Shown piece by piece: positions 12,501 to 25,700 of a stretch of 64,000 nucleotides of DNA (position 1 is its first letter; each line of letters begins with the position of its first letter). Below the pieces are notes generated by a model, which did no database searches, was not told the DNA's origin, and worked only from the letters and a program-made list of their open reading frames with translations. Origin of the DNA: Montifringilla adamsi (lineage: Eukaryota; Chordata; Aves; Passeriformes; Passeridae); contig JAGGNK010008670.1 of assembly GCA_017590115.1 (NCBI GenBank), positions 8,688,541 through 8,752,540 of the forward strand. Reading direction: 5' to 3'. A program made the position numbers and the translations under genes.

Positions 12501-15500
12501 AGAGCATAGATAATAGGGTACAAATGGCTAGTACTAGGCAACAGTTTTTTGAATAGAGAGAATGTAAGAAACTTCCCATCAAGCAGTGGAATATCCAATG
12601 GCTTACATATTCTTTAGTTGTTGTGTTCTATATAAATACGATAGTATGTGCTTTCTCTTGCCTACTTTGGGTCATGAGGTCGGGCACAGTCATTACTGTG
12701 ATAACAGAGTGGGGTTGCAAGTGTGTAGGAATAGTGTTTCTTTTGTTCTGCTGTGTGTAAAAACTTTTTCTTCATGCTTTTTCTAATTTTTTTGTTTAAA
12801 TTTTTTAGAGTGCATGGATCTTATGAGCAGTTGTGGGCAGGACAAGTGGCAGATGCTTTGGTTGATCTGACTGGAGGAATTGCTGAAAGATGGACCCTGA
12901 AAGGCCCTGGAAAAAATGTGGAGAAAGGGAAGACTGGCATGGTTTTGGAGAAGGCAGTGTTTAGAAGATTGATGAATCTGAAGGAACAGTGTGTAATAAG
13001 CTGTTCAGTCCTCAACTCCAGACAAGGTGATAGCAAATGTCTGTATTAACAGGCTTCAAAGCACAAGGCAGCCAACAAATACAAGAGCTGATTCTAGTAC
13101 CATGCCAGTTTCATGGCACAATTTGAAATGTTTGGATAAATGAAGATTTAATGATGCTACTGAGTTCAGGATGGGGCCTGCTTTGGAGTAGTGCTTTTTA
13201 TATTAGATGCTAATATGGTCAGTTCTCAAAAACAAATGCATCCTCCCCAAAATGCACTCCCTCGAAAAAGCATCTCAAAAACAACCTTGAAAACCTCAAT
13301 TAATTTTAGCACAGTGAATTTGTAGGGACTTGAGATTAAGGAGCAAGTTAATACACTTTGCAATGCTGCTTTACTTCTTTATAGTCACTAAAATGAACTG
13401 ATTGGGGTTTCTTTGTGCTGTTCTAATACAGATTTAAAACCGGTTTCATTTTATTGCAAAATTGCTTTCTTTCACTAATGTTATTGTAAAGTATGGAACA
13501 TATTCTTTTATTTATTTTCAAATGGTATTTTTTTTTTCTATTCAGGTGCAAGTGAACTAGGAGAATTTCATGCCTTTATTGTGATAGACACATTGAATCT
13601 TTCTGAAGTGTCAGGCAAGGAAATCTTCCTGCTACGAATACGAAATCCTTGGGGGAGGCGGTGCTGGAAAGGGCCTTGGTGTGAGGGGTGAGCAGTTTTA
13701 TGTTCATTTGGAAAACCATTGTGGAAAACCACTTATCTATGTATTGCACAGGCAAACACTGCTAATAGCCTCCAGCAGAGGAGAAGAGGCTTCAGTGTGT
13801 GTGCAATTCTTTAGAGAGCTGGGAGTTTACACAGCTCATTGCTTCTGAGTCTAGTAAATTTGATCTCCTAGTTCTTGCAATCTGAATTTTTTAATAACTT
13901 TTTTGTTTATCAAATCATCATATCTTTTTATAGAGACAAAATGAAGGTGTTGCCTAACTTTGATTTTGGTGCTTCTTTGTTGTTCTGCCATTGATCTAAG
14001 TATCTTTGATCATGTTTGTTTCTTGCAGTCATTCAGCTTTACTTGCCTCTCCTCATTTGTTCCTGGCTCAGCTGCAGAAAACAAGCAAAGGAGTAATTAT
14101 AAAACTATAGCAGAAGGAAGGATGCTTATGCTTGTTGCTTGTGTGATCACATTTCTGTAGATTGAAGTAGGAGTAGCTGGATCTGAGTCCATATAAAGTA
14201 GAAATAAAGAAGAGAACTGTTGTAAAGGACTTGCAGAAATATGTGTAGCAGCTCAAATAGAAAAGTAACAAGAATGAAAGGGCTGACCCTATTTGCTTAT
14301 TTTGGAAAATGTTAGCATGTTTTGACTATACAAAAGAACATGCAATTCTTGACCTAAGCAACAAGCATTCAGCATTAAAATATGTTAGCAATATGGTGAT
14401 GTTCATGAACATTTTTGTAGAAATACTTTTCTTCCTTGAGTTAGAAAGATAATTTAATTGCATTTATTGAGACTTTAGCAGATAGTTTTTCTTTTGAGAG
14501 TGTTTTGGTTATACACTTGGTCTCTTGTAGTTTCTTTGTCAGAGTAAGTTGCCATATAGTTGCAAGAGGATGGGATTTCATTGGATGGCCTTAAAATCCT
14601 GTTTTATTCAAGTGCAGAACTGTTCTTTTTTGCTAGTGAAACAATGAAAAAAGTTGAAACTACTAGTTTATAATGAGGCGTTGAAATTTTTGGTTTATCA
14701 AGACTTGGCAAGCAAATTCATGAGGGTAGTCAGTTGCTTAATACAAATGGCAGTTTTTGTTGTAAAGCATTAAAATTCTTTCAGAACAATGACAGTGCAG
14801 CTTGTTTTACATTTTTGCCTCGTTTTTAAACAACAGTTAAAAATGTTTATTTTGCTCTCAGACTTCTTACTGTAGTAGCTGCTGTAAACAAAGCACCTAT
14901 TTCACCCAAAAGTCTGTTCTGCATCCAGTGTAGTATTAGGCTGTTTCTAGGTTTTCTTTGATAAGTTATGACTTGTGTTTCCTATGATCCCTCTCACTGA
15001 CCAGCAATGTGCAGAGAAATTTTCAATGCAATTATTTCACAATAAAATGAAGAAATCTCTTCTTGCTGTCCTGCTCCATAAGATATTTGGTAGAACTTTG
15101 TTCTTGAACTCTGCTAGGCAAAGAGCTGAGTGTTAACTTCTGTCTTTTGTGCAGTGGTCAAGGATGGAACCAGCTAGATCCAGTAGTTGCTTCACAACTC
15201 CTCTCACAGATCCAAGAAGGAGAATTTTGGGTTGATGAAGAGGAATTTTTCAGGGAATTTGATGAGATTACTGTGGGCTTTCCAGTCAATGAGGAAGGAC
15301 AACTTCAGAGCCTCTATACAGGTATGATATGAGAGGGCATTTTTCTTATGCAAATAACATTATGTCAAGGGGAAGAATTTATTTGAGTTGCAAATGGGTA
15401 CAACTAGACCATAATTTCTCTTTCTCAGTTTTCCCCTCTTCTGTAGATCCATTGGCCTTTTCTGTCTCTACTGAAAAACAGAAGGACAAGAGGAATTAAA

Positions 15501-18500
15501 GATCTTTAGAGAAACCATTGATATTTCTAGGAAATCTAGTTACTTGCTAGTTGGTTGAGAGATTAGTGTCATCTGTCTAGAAGGCTATTATTTTGGACAG
15601 CCCTGTGATGTTTTGTTTTTAATGGTATATATACTTGAGATTTCTAGTAACAGTTTATTGTAAAAATTATGTCATCAGTCTGTCATTGTCAACTGTGGCA
15701 TTAATTTTTATGCTTCTCAAAATCTTGGTCATGAATTTTTGCACTGGGGAAGTGTCAGGCTATCACAGCATGTTTTCTTGGGCTGGGGAATCTCTGCCAT
15801 ATACCTGTAAAATTAAGTAGCTTTCCATGTCTGAAATCCTCCCATTTCTTATTTTGTTTTCTTATTTTTTTAGAGAGAGTGCTGTATCACTCTCAGAATC
15901 TCTTTGGATCCTGGGTGAGAGGCCAGTCTGCAGGTGGCTGCCGCAACAACAGCAGCTTCCCTACCAACCCCAAGTTCTGGCTGAGGGTCTGTGAGTCGAG
16001 TGAGGTGTGCATTGCTCTGCTGCAGAAACACAGGAAATACAGCACTGACTGGGCTGGAAGGATTCAAAATCCAACCCGCCTAGCAGAGGAAAATCCATCT
16101 TTGACTGAAGGCATACAGGGAAAGAATTACCAGGCTGTGGGATTGCATGTCTGGAAGGTAATACAAAAGTGACATTTTTTCTCTTTGCAAATGGAAGTTT
16201 AAAAGCATTACTGAAACATTTGAGTAAAATTATTCATTTCCCATGCCAGTGATACGATTCAACTGGTTGCAAATTTTCTGTCTCTGGTTTATGCTGGAAT
16301 GGTTCTGTTTATCTCACAGTTACTGTCTGTACAACCTATTGCTGGGCTAGTACTTTCTTCTTATCACTGAGCACTTGGGATTGTTCCAAACTAGTGCATG
16401 ACATTTTGGGCTGATTACTTGCAGCCATTCCTAAATTTACTCCTGAATATTAACTCTTCCTGCTTCTCTTTCATGTTCAGGTCATCTGCTCATACTCTTG
16501 CCTTTGTTTCATTTGTAAACTTATGCATGTTTAAAAATGTTTTAAACAATATTTGATAGTTTTTAGTTTTATTACAAGCTACTTATTTTTCCTAAACCAC
16601 CACACATCATTATGCATCTATTCTAGGTGGAGAAGAAGCGATTTAACCTTCCAAAGACCCTCTCTGCTCCTCCAGTTGTAGGTACCGTCTGCCATTCCTA
16701 CGATAGAGAAGTCCATGTGTGCTGTGACCTTTCACCTGGCTTTTATCTTGTTGTTCCCAGCACTTTTCTGAAAGATGCAGTAGGGAATTTCTTGCTTCGA
16801 GTATTTTCAACGGGAAGGATCTCTCTCAGGTAGGTTTAAAACAAAACAGAATATTTCTTAAAATTGTTGACATAAATACAAGTATAGCACTAAGTGGGAA
16901 TGTTCAAAATATTTTGAAGAATTGTGCAGAGTGCTGTATAACAGCATTGTATTGTCTTTGAATCCATGCAAGTTTCCCAGCTCCTTGTTTTTGTCATGAA
17001 ACTGCTACTACCTCTTGTTGAAATACTAACAAGAAGTAGCATCTTTACTCTAAACTGCAGCTTAGTGCTATGTGTAGAGGCAAAATGTAGTGTTGGCAGC
17101 TGTTTAAAAGCTGATCAGACTTGTTTATATTGTGGTAGTATGTGTTTTATACATTTTTGTTTCTTTTCTCCCTTATGTTTGATAGTGAACTAAAGCCACC
17201 ACCCATGGATGCTGCCCTCTGTGAAGAACTCCCAGCTGGTGAATGGGAGACAGTGCAGCTGCATGGATGCTGGAAGAATGGGCTAAATGCTGGAGGTAGC
17301 AGGAACTTCCCCTCCTTCCATACCAATCCCTGCTTTCCCCTCTCCATTCCTGCAGGACCAGAGAAAAGCAGTGTGAAAGTCACCCTCCGTCAGCACTGCC
17401 TGGATAGCAAGTGTTGTCCAATAGGTTTCCATATTTTCCAGGTGAGGCTTCTGGTCAGTAAGATTGCTTGTTTGCCAGGGGTGAAGGTTAGCCTGGCAGC
17501 AGAGGGCTCCTTGCAGTTTGCAAGGGACTTGCTGCTTCTGGGAGAAACACAGGCTGACTCTGGGAAGTAATGCCCATGAAAGATATGGAATAACTTAGGT
17601 AGTTACATAGCATAAGTAACCAGATAATTGGTTCCACTGAATTCTTACAAGGTTCTTAATTAGTTTTAGCAATGATGAACTCTTTTGAGGATTTGCAAAG
17701 AATTCTTGATGTAATTAAGGACCAGACCTTTTGGTAATTCATCACAAAAACTTACTTTCTTTGTGTCTAATAATTAAATGTCCATAGGCAAATAATATTG
17801 GATCAAAAGGACTGTGATATCTTGAGCAGGTGATCACAAACAAAACAAGATTTGATTTGATATGGATAGATACAGATTCAACATGTGTGTGCCAGTGTTC
17901 AACTGCATAAATGTAACCAGAGAAGCTACTGCTTAAGTAATATTTAGCAGAGAAAGGTAGCTTTATTTTTAGAAAACATGCTTCAAAAAAAAGGTGTTGT
18001 TTAAGTGAAAAGTCTGGAGTTGGCCACCAGAAGTAATCATAAAACTTCAAGTACACAATATGTGAAGGAAGATTGGCATTTTGTATATTCCTATAGGAGA
18101 CTGAGATGAAGTCTAATAAGACTTTTTAGTACAGGAATGACTACTAGATATAGGAAGGACACAGTCTGTTCATCAGATCCCTGAGGCAGAAAACAAGTGC
18201 TTCAGGCTGCAGCAGGGAAGAGTGAGGTTAGAAAACAGAGCTATGTGTGTAGTGGGTTCTATGCATTGTTTACAAACAGGCTAGAAATGATTCATCTGTT
18301 CTTAATACTGCCATCTGGGTTTTCTGGAAGCTTTTCCATTCCTCTTCTCACTAGCTCTGTACAGCAGAGTGAGTATTTGGAATAAAGATGGACCATATCA
18401 CAGTGTGGTGTCCTAGGAATGAAACTTTGTGAGACTGAAACAGATGAAACAGTAGGCATGTTTGCATTCTTTTTTGCAGGTGCCTAACAGCAGCTGGAAA

Positions 18501-20734
18501 CCACAAACTACTTCTTTTGTACACTTGGAGCCACTGGTGAGCTGTGTTCCTCACTGCTATTCCCAGGAAGTCAGCAGACTTTGCAGGCTTCCTGCAGGAA
18601 GTTATGTCATTATACCTTCTACATACTTGCCCAATACAGAAGGCAATTTTACAGTGGTCATAGCAACCAAAATAGACAGGTAAAATTATGTTGCCTTTTA
18701 TTTGCTTTTCTAGTCTTTTTAGTGCATGTATTACAGGATGCATGGAAATGACTGCATATTTTCAACAGGCAGTAACATATTCTCTTGATGGAAACTTTTT
18801 GTGAAGTCTTTGTATTTCTGTTGTTTGCCTGCTTAGTGCTATATGTAGAAGCAAAATGCTTGCCACTGCTTACAGTTTGTTTATGTTGGAAGAATGACTA
18901 AAGAAGGTAGTATTTGTTAAATCTTCTTGCATCACTTGGTAACTATCAGATGTCTCTTGCTGGAGGAGATGACACTTAAGTAATTAATTACTTAAGTAAT
19001 TAATCATCAGTGTTAGGATTTATGCTGAAAGTTACCAATGCCTTTTAAACTTCAGAGTTGTTTTTGAGAAAATGCAATAAGTGGCCGCCCTTATTCCAGG
19101 TAGTTCCTAACTATGATGTGAATGACAACAGCTCTGAATCAGAATTGTAAATTCCATAAGACTGCAGTAAGACTCAATAGAGTTGCAGAAAGATTTGCTA
19201 AGGGAAAGGATGTGCAACGAAGCCTGATACAACTTCTCTTTTTGAAGTGGGATAAATACTTGATATTTGCAACATTCCCAATGCTTTGTGCAGAAATAAG
19301 TGTGGTTTGGGTTTTCAACAGGAAGCGCATTCACAGCCAGGAGACACTTGGACAAGTATTACAAGAGGTAAGTGATATATTTTGATGTATTCATTCTTGG
19401 TGTCACCACAGATCTGCTTGTTTTAACTATACAAGTTAAAACATAGTATCCTTTCTCCATCTGATTGGTTTTGATATTTGGTATCCTCTGTATTGCTATT
19501 TTGAAATTCTAATGATATAGTGTTGTAAAGGCTTAGGAAAGCACAGCAAAATGAGAAGATAAGGTTTTTATTTGTTTCCCTACAGTCAGCCTATACAGTA
19601 TCACACCATTATAATCCCTCCTGGAGTGCAAGTTGTTTTGATCAAGTTGATGACATCTAATTCAGATTCTGGTTTTGTTTTGCTTGATCAGATAGGCATG
19701 TAGTATCAAAGGGTTGGATGTGAATACTGAGTAACTAATACTTATGGTGTTTTTACTGGGTACAGAGGAGAACTTTGGTTAAAATGTTTTTAATTAAAAA
19801 ATAAAGTATTATTTTAACAGTGGCTTGAACATGATTTGGTTAGTGGATCAAAACATGTCTTTGATAACACTCTGCTTATTAGGTGGAACCAGACCATCTA
19901 GATACTTGGGTCTTTCCCTTTGAGGTTTGAACAAAGCAAAAATTGTAGGAAAAACTCTTCACCTGAATTTAGAATTGGCTTACTCGGTTCTGAGTGTGGA
20001 TCATGTTGACCAGTGATTACATTTTTTTCTTAAAACCACACAAACTGTATGGATTTTGTGTGCTTCGCAAAGTGGGCACAGACCTGTGTGTACTTTCCAT
20101 ATGGTTCCTGTTACTTTAATATTTAGGAGCTGAACTATGTAATGAAGGGCCTTTGTTACCATTGTTTTGAGAACAGAATGTTGCAAGGCCATCAAAAGGA
20201 ATCTATTCAAACTTATGTTTCTTTATATTATTTATTGAAACAGAATCAAAGAAACAAACCATTTAGATTCTTCAGGACAGCTTCAAGAATCTGGAAATTG
20301 CAGTAATATTTTTCTTATCAGTGGGAGAAATTAATGTCTGAATTTAACCTTCAACAATATGGGCATTTCTAAAGACTGGACTTAAAACTTTCAGGGGTTT
20401 AGCTCCTGAGGGTTTCAGGCAGTCTGCCTCACTTTGGGCTAGTGGTTTCTAAAAGACGTGTAACAACAGCAGAGCTGGATGTCAGTGTATTTTTCTAAAA
20501 GTTTGACTATGTTCTCTAGTTACTGAAGTGATGGGATTTATGAGTTTTAAAGGTTTTGATTTTTTTAAAGGGTGTTTCAGATGAAAAGCTTGCATTTTGG
20601 TCTTAGTTTCTAAATATTTTTTTCTCTGATTCACTTTAATTTCTTCTTTACAAAAAAACCGTGATGAAATAGCTTTTTTCTCTGTATTGCACATTTTCTT
20701 ATAGGTTTCCTTTACAACTGTGATGAAAAGGTAG
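9512..20734 (+). CDS. CAPN10: CAPN10, calpain-10 (complete, 12 coding exons)
   Basis: Coding exons are 9512-9655, 10992-11123, 11377-11573, 12809-13026, 13546-13687, 15155-15321, 15874-16157, 16627-16829, 17186-17441, 18480-18679, 19322-19367 and 20705-20734. They total 2019 nt, 672 residues plus TAG, the length of human calpain-10. All junctions are GT-AG and phases agree. The papain-like calpain core (about residues 1-320) carries the triad: Cys74 in LGDCWF, His239 in GEFHAF and Asn264 in RNPWGRRCW. Two C2-like (domain III) modules follow; the paired motifs [17 protein letters not shown] and [17 protein letters not shown] mark them. There is no C-terminal EF-hand (PEF) domain, which defines this as a non-classical calpain; the gene ends [12 protein letters not shown]...VMKR. 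It is an intracellular calcium-linked cysteine protease, studied in mammals for insulin secretion and glucose metabolism. The start at 9512 gives an N-terminus aligning with the mammalian ARELF...FPA segment. The last coding exon has only nine sense codons. Confidence 0.95.
18974..18997. repeat. Perfect 24-bp palindrome in CAPN10 intron 10
   Basis: ACTTAAGTAATT and its reverse complement abut with no spacer. The unit CTTAAGTAATTAA also recurs directly at 18975 and 18991. It is AT-rich and in an intron. No function is implied. Confidence 0.85.
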
Positions 20735-21065
20735 TGTGGAATTCTGACACTGTCTTTTCAAGAAACATCGGGAAGCCAAGGAGAATGCCTCATCTCTTGC
20801 TCTTCTCACTTTTAAATGGAATAACAAGATGCTTTTAGCCCAGCTGTTTTTCACTGGTACCAACTGTCAGGCCTGTAACGACTTCTTTGTAAAAAATACC
20901 TCCTTTAATCATGAACACTCTGAATATTTGGTCTTCCCACATTTTTAGAAGGAGCATTGTACAGCAAATTATCATGTACCTCAGTTCTTCAAAAATACAG
21001 GTGAAGAACATGTGCATGTTTTCACCCAAGCTATGGTTTTGGAAGAAAACCATAAAACTTACATG

Positions 21066-21186
21066 TAAGGCCAGGTTGGATGGAGCCCTGATCACCCTGG
21101 TCTCATGGAATGTGTCCCTGCCCATGGCAGGGGGTTTGGAACAAGATGATCTTTAAGGTCCCTTCCAACCATTCTATGATTGTGAA
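21066..21186 (+). mobile_element. CR1 LINE 3' end
   Basis: Clear CR1 3' terminus in sense orientation: AGGCCAGGTTGGATGGAGC, then GTGTCCCTGCCCATGGCAGG, GATGATCTTTAAGGTCCCTT and CCAACCATTCTATGATTGTG. It is a short, 5'-truncated copy, about 120 bp, and better preserved than the one near 1301. It sits between the two possible CAPN10 poly(A) regions and the stop codon, so it may be transcribed as 3' UTR. Confidence 0.9.
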
Positions 21187-21657
21187 ATAATATTTTATTG
21201 GAGGGGGGGGAAAATCAGCCTGACAGAATAACTTCATGTGACCAAAGGGATGGTGAACATAGAAGAAAAACTGGAGTTTTTTTTTAGGTAGGATATACCT
21301 CAAGAACCAACAAAATACACTGGAGTAGAAAAAGTTCAAGTTTGTATCTGACACTGCCAGTTCTGCTGCTGAGCACTTTACCTTGGGCCCTCTATGGAAC
21401 CAAGCAGATGGCGGGTTCAAAGGAAAGATTTTTTTGGTGAGTTTTTCTTTAATGAATGCCAGAAATAAAAAATACAAGACTTGAAAGCTTTTGAACTATC
21501 CTGTCAGACTGCTTTTGTAAATCTGTAAGAATGTGTTTTACAGAAGAGCTGCCCTTGCTGCAAGAAACCTGCAGTTTAAAAGTTTTTTCTTAATTTATGT
21601 TTGAAAGTGTTTCTTATTCAAGCAGGATTTTTTAAATGTTATATTTTCCTCAATGAA

Positions 21658-21663
21658 AATAAA
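21658..21663 (+). other. Candidate polyadenylation signal of CAPN10
   Basis: AATAAA followed by T-rich sequence, about 920 bp after the stop codon at 20734. An alternative hexamer lies near 21464. Which is used cannot be told from sequence. Confidence 0.45.
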
Positions 21664-22580
21664 GTGACATTGAAAGTTTTAAAATGACTTTTATTTAAAA
21701 AGTGAAATATTTCAATGATGTCAAGTATGCATTTGTTCTGTGGTAGCAAACATTACCATGTGTTAGAACCCTGAGGTTTCACTTAGTGGAAGGGAATAAT
21801 TGGAAATACTTGTGAGGACAATCAAGTCTTCCATTAGTTTTATGTCCCAGAATTATGTAGAATTCTGCTTTTGCTTTTAACTACATCCTGTCAGAATTTC
21901 TGCTAGCTCCTGATGAACTTTGAAAATTTGAAAGGGTTTAGGAAGCTTTTGGCTCAATTTTACATGGTCAAAACCTTCCACATCTGTTGATGTGGAAAAA
22001 GAACAAAAGAAAACACCGTGAGTAATAAATCTCTACTGTACCTACTAAAAGAACTGTTGACATCTTCGTTTATTTTCTTAATTTCTTGAAAAGCTGTTCC
22101 TTTCTCTTCAAATAGGAAATTATTGGATCATACAACAGTGTTTCTAAACAGAAGGAAATGTTTGTGAAAGTGCATGGACCCTGCTTGTGGTGAAATAGAA
22201 ATTGGATACTGAGGAAGTAAAAAAAAAAGATGTAAGGAATTCCTAAATGGGCTGTGGTGATGAGAGGCCCCCTACTACAATCATTTTTCTGTGAGTGAAG
22301 TTTGTGCTACACTATATAATGCTTTGTGGGAGAGTGAAAGGCAAAGGAATCAACACTAAGTGTGTGTATGCTCTGTTACCTCCTGCAAGAAGAGCTAAGA
22401 AGAGACCTGTGTACTCAGAAGGGGAACAGCTTACTGAAGAAGATTTTACTCAAGCATCCTAAATGAACAGTTGTCCCATTTTAAGAGTATGATACCTGAC
22501 AGAGCAGGAAACTACTTGATACAGGCCATTTCTCTAGCATCCTACAGCTAATTCAGTGCTACTGTGAGTGTGAAAATACA

Positions 22581-22586
22581 TTTATT
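22581..22586 (-). other. Candidate polyadenylation signal of P450 gene A
   Basis: TTTATT on the plus strand, so AATAAA on the minus strand, about 170 bp after the gene A stop codon. Confidence 0.5.
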
Positions 22587-22755
22587 TGGAAATACTGTGT
22601 GTTTGTGTATACCTAAGGCTCAATTATGTGAGTTTTGCAAGTAGACTTTCATTTCAGAAAGTTCAGTAGATGAGAATTGAGATAGTGAGGCGTGTTTTTA
22701 AAGGATCTGCACTTACTAACAGGTTGAAGCTCTCAGCATTTTAGTGTATTGCAGA

Positions 22756-25700
22756 CTAGCGTGGAATAGCACAGAGTTTATATGGATGTGGCTGCAGTAT
22801 TGCACCCAAAATGTACTCCAGATTGATTTCCTTCACCCCGTCAGGGAGCTGGAATGTAAATGCCCGAAGGAGATTGGTGAAGAAGATGAACAGTTCAACT
22901 CGTGCCATCCGTTCCCCCAAACATACACGGTGCCCTGCAGAGGAAAATCAAAAGAGTTGGCTGAGTAAAGTTAAATTCCATAAAAGAATTTTGCACAAAA
23001 TTCTGCTGAGTTCCATAAATTCTGTTAATGTAAGATAATTATCTCTCATTTCCTTCTGTAAGGACAGAAGATGCTTTAGGAGGAGGGTGGGGAAACATTT
23101 AACTGAGAAACTGTGCACCTCTGTCAAGTGTTTGATTTGGTGTTTTGATTGGGTTTGTTTAGTCTTTTTTCACCCCTGGAGCATGTATGCAATTCTCCCT
23201 TTCCATTGTTAATTCTTTTTGTGAGAGCCATGAATTGCTTCTTAGCTAACCCTAATTTAAAAAAGATTCGTATATTTCAGAGTCTTATTTTGTTGTTAAG
23301 AAGGGAGGGCTGGAGCATTGTGGGATGCAGTTCTGAGGCCAAGGAGAAGGCTGTAATCAGTATTTCTTTAACAGAAATTCAGAAGGGTATATTGGGTCCT
23401 TGTAGCCCTAACACTGTCAGAGGTAAGGGAGTGAAATGTGCGGTGATGTATAGACTCAGTGACTGATTTTGGCATATTGTTTACACAGGATATTTCAGAA
23501 TATCCATATATTCCAGGCTAAAAACCCCAAAGATAGGTATTCAGGATATATAAGTACTCAGATTACATAAACAGAAAACAACCAGAACAAGTTAAAGAAA
23601 TAGTCCTATGTCACAGTTGAAATGGGAGCCCAAATTAGTTGTCTCAATTCATAGCCATTTGGTGAGTGAAGAAGGTAAGATGATAAGTACCTGTTTTGCA
23701 AAGATGATTTTAGGATTTACAGACAATATAGGCAATTAAAAAAAAATCTGGGTTTACTGCATTGAACCTGACCATGTGTTGCTCAGTATGCTCTTTGCTA
23801 TTTCTCTACAAGAAGTGTGTAGTAGCATAATGTCACAGTAACAAAAAAAAACAAAAAAAAACCCTCAGCTGTTTCCCAGTGGTATTATTGTGAATTTTTA
23901 GTAATGATACCACTTTCCTCTTTTGTGCTGCTGTTTTTCATAATCAGTTTGTTGGAGAAACTGGTAGACTAGAGAAACTCACTAGAGTTGTTTTATAGTG
24001 CTTTTCACTCTTTCCCCCACTCTTTTTTCCCCCTCCATATCTTTGAATCCCTGCATTTTGCACTGTAAGTTAGTTAAGTTGTACATTGGAATATGCTTTT
24101 GAAAAGTTAAATTTTTTTTAGTTACCTAATAGTATTCTACAGAAAACCTACAAAATCTACTGGATTTTGCTAGTTTTCTACAGATACGCAAAAACATGGT
24201 GCTAGACTATTAATGTGGATTTGGGAGACTGAGGTTTGGTTTCCTACTTCTTCACAGATTTTCTCTGTATGTTTTGAAAAATCATGTTTCTTTTGTCACT
24301 GGCCTTCCTTTTTGTAAGGTGAAAATAAATAAATTTCCTGACTTAGGAGAATTACATTGATTTAACAGAGAATTACCTTGATTTAACACATTAGGAGATA
24401 AGAAGCTCAGATATCCTTATGGTAGGAACCCTGCATATGCCAAGGAACATTGGCATTGTGCCAAGGAGCATTGTGTCTCCCAGCCATACTTCTCCTCTGT
24501 TTGAATATATGAGAAATACAAAATGCACAATATTTGTGGCTCTTACAGCAAAAGACCTGACTTTAGATCTTTCAAATCAGTCCAATAGTCAATCTAGTCA
24601 AATATATTTTATAAATGTATCTTTTTAATATTTTAGATCTTAGAAATAGTATTTTTAATCTTGCTGCAAAATAGAGTAAGCAGGAATATTCAAGGTCAGG
24701 GTGTTACCTGCTGAGAAAGGTAAGAATGCCTCTTTGTTCACAAAGTTGCCATCCAAATCTAGGAAATGATCTGGGTTGAACTTCCAAGGGGTTGCCCAGT
24801 GCTCAGTGTCATACACCACAGAGTGCAGATTTGGCAACACAAGCGTGCCCTGCAGGAAGCAGCAGAGATCTTATTTTCTGTAGATTTTCCTTCTCTCTGT
24901 GCCGTATAAAAGGCAAATATTAACAGCTCAAAGATGTAAGAAACAGGGGGGTATCCTCTGTACCTTTTTAATGTGAAACCCCAGCAGAGTTGTGCTCCTC
25001 AGGCACTGTCGAGGGACCCCGACAGAGGTGACGTTGCTGTAGCGCAAAGCCTCGTGGATCACAGCGTTTGTGTAGGGCAGCTTCTTACGGTCCTCATAGC
25101 TGATGACATGGGAGGGTTCCAGAACAGCCTCTATCTCTCTCTGAACCTTTTCTGCAGACACATGAAAATACTCTCATTTCCCATTTCTGCACTCCCCCTC
25201 CTTCCCTCCTTTATTTCCAGCAGATTTTTGTGTGAGAATGTTCTGTCTGAGGAAATAAAAGAATTTATGTTGCTATGAGATGCGTTGGCATGTGGTTTGA
25301 CTGCTGTGTAGGTTTCTGTTGATCAAGGAAGTGCATCTCCCTGAATCACAGGATGATGTCTCATTTAAGACACCTACTTGGTGATGAGGATAGTACAATT
25401 CTGTGTTTCAAAAAATGGATTAAAATTTGAAATGACAGGTATAATTTCCATTGTTTATAAATATGTATCAGATCAGGCATATTTTAAAACTTTTCTACTT
25501 AGAAGGTTAGGAGGAGACTACGTTGCATATGAAATGTCTTTAACTTGTTATTCTATCTCGCCAACCCCTTCTAGTGAGGTAAAACTGTGGCTACTGCTAA
25601 TTTCTGCTAGTGTTGCTGGTGAACCAGATGGGGAAGCACCTGTTTGTTTCATTTGTTGACCTTCCATTTTCTTGATCTCAGTTGCTGATATACCACCATT

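Larger units (their letters stand above)
20735..22755. other. CAPN10 3' UTR and CAPN10-CYP2 convergent intergenic region
   Basis: After the CAPN10 stop there is AT-rich noncoding sequence with a CR1 fragment at 21066-21186 and AATAAA signals near 21464 and at 21658-21663. Reading leftward from the P450 gene A stop (22756), AATAAA on the minus strand lies at 22581-22586. The two genes are convergent, about 2 kb apart stop to stop. No other gene is visible. Confidence 0.6.
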
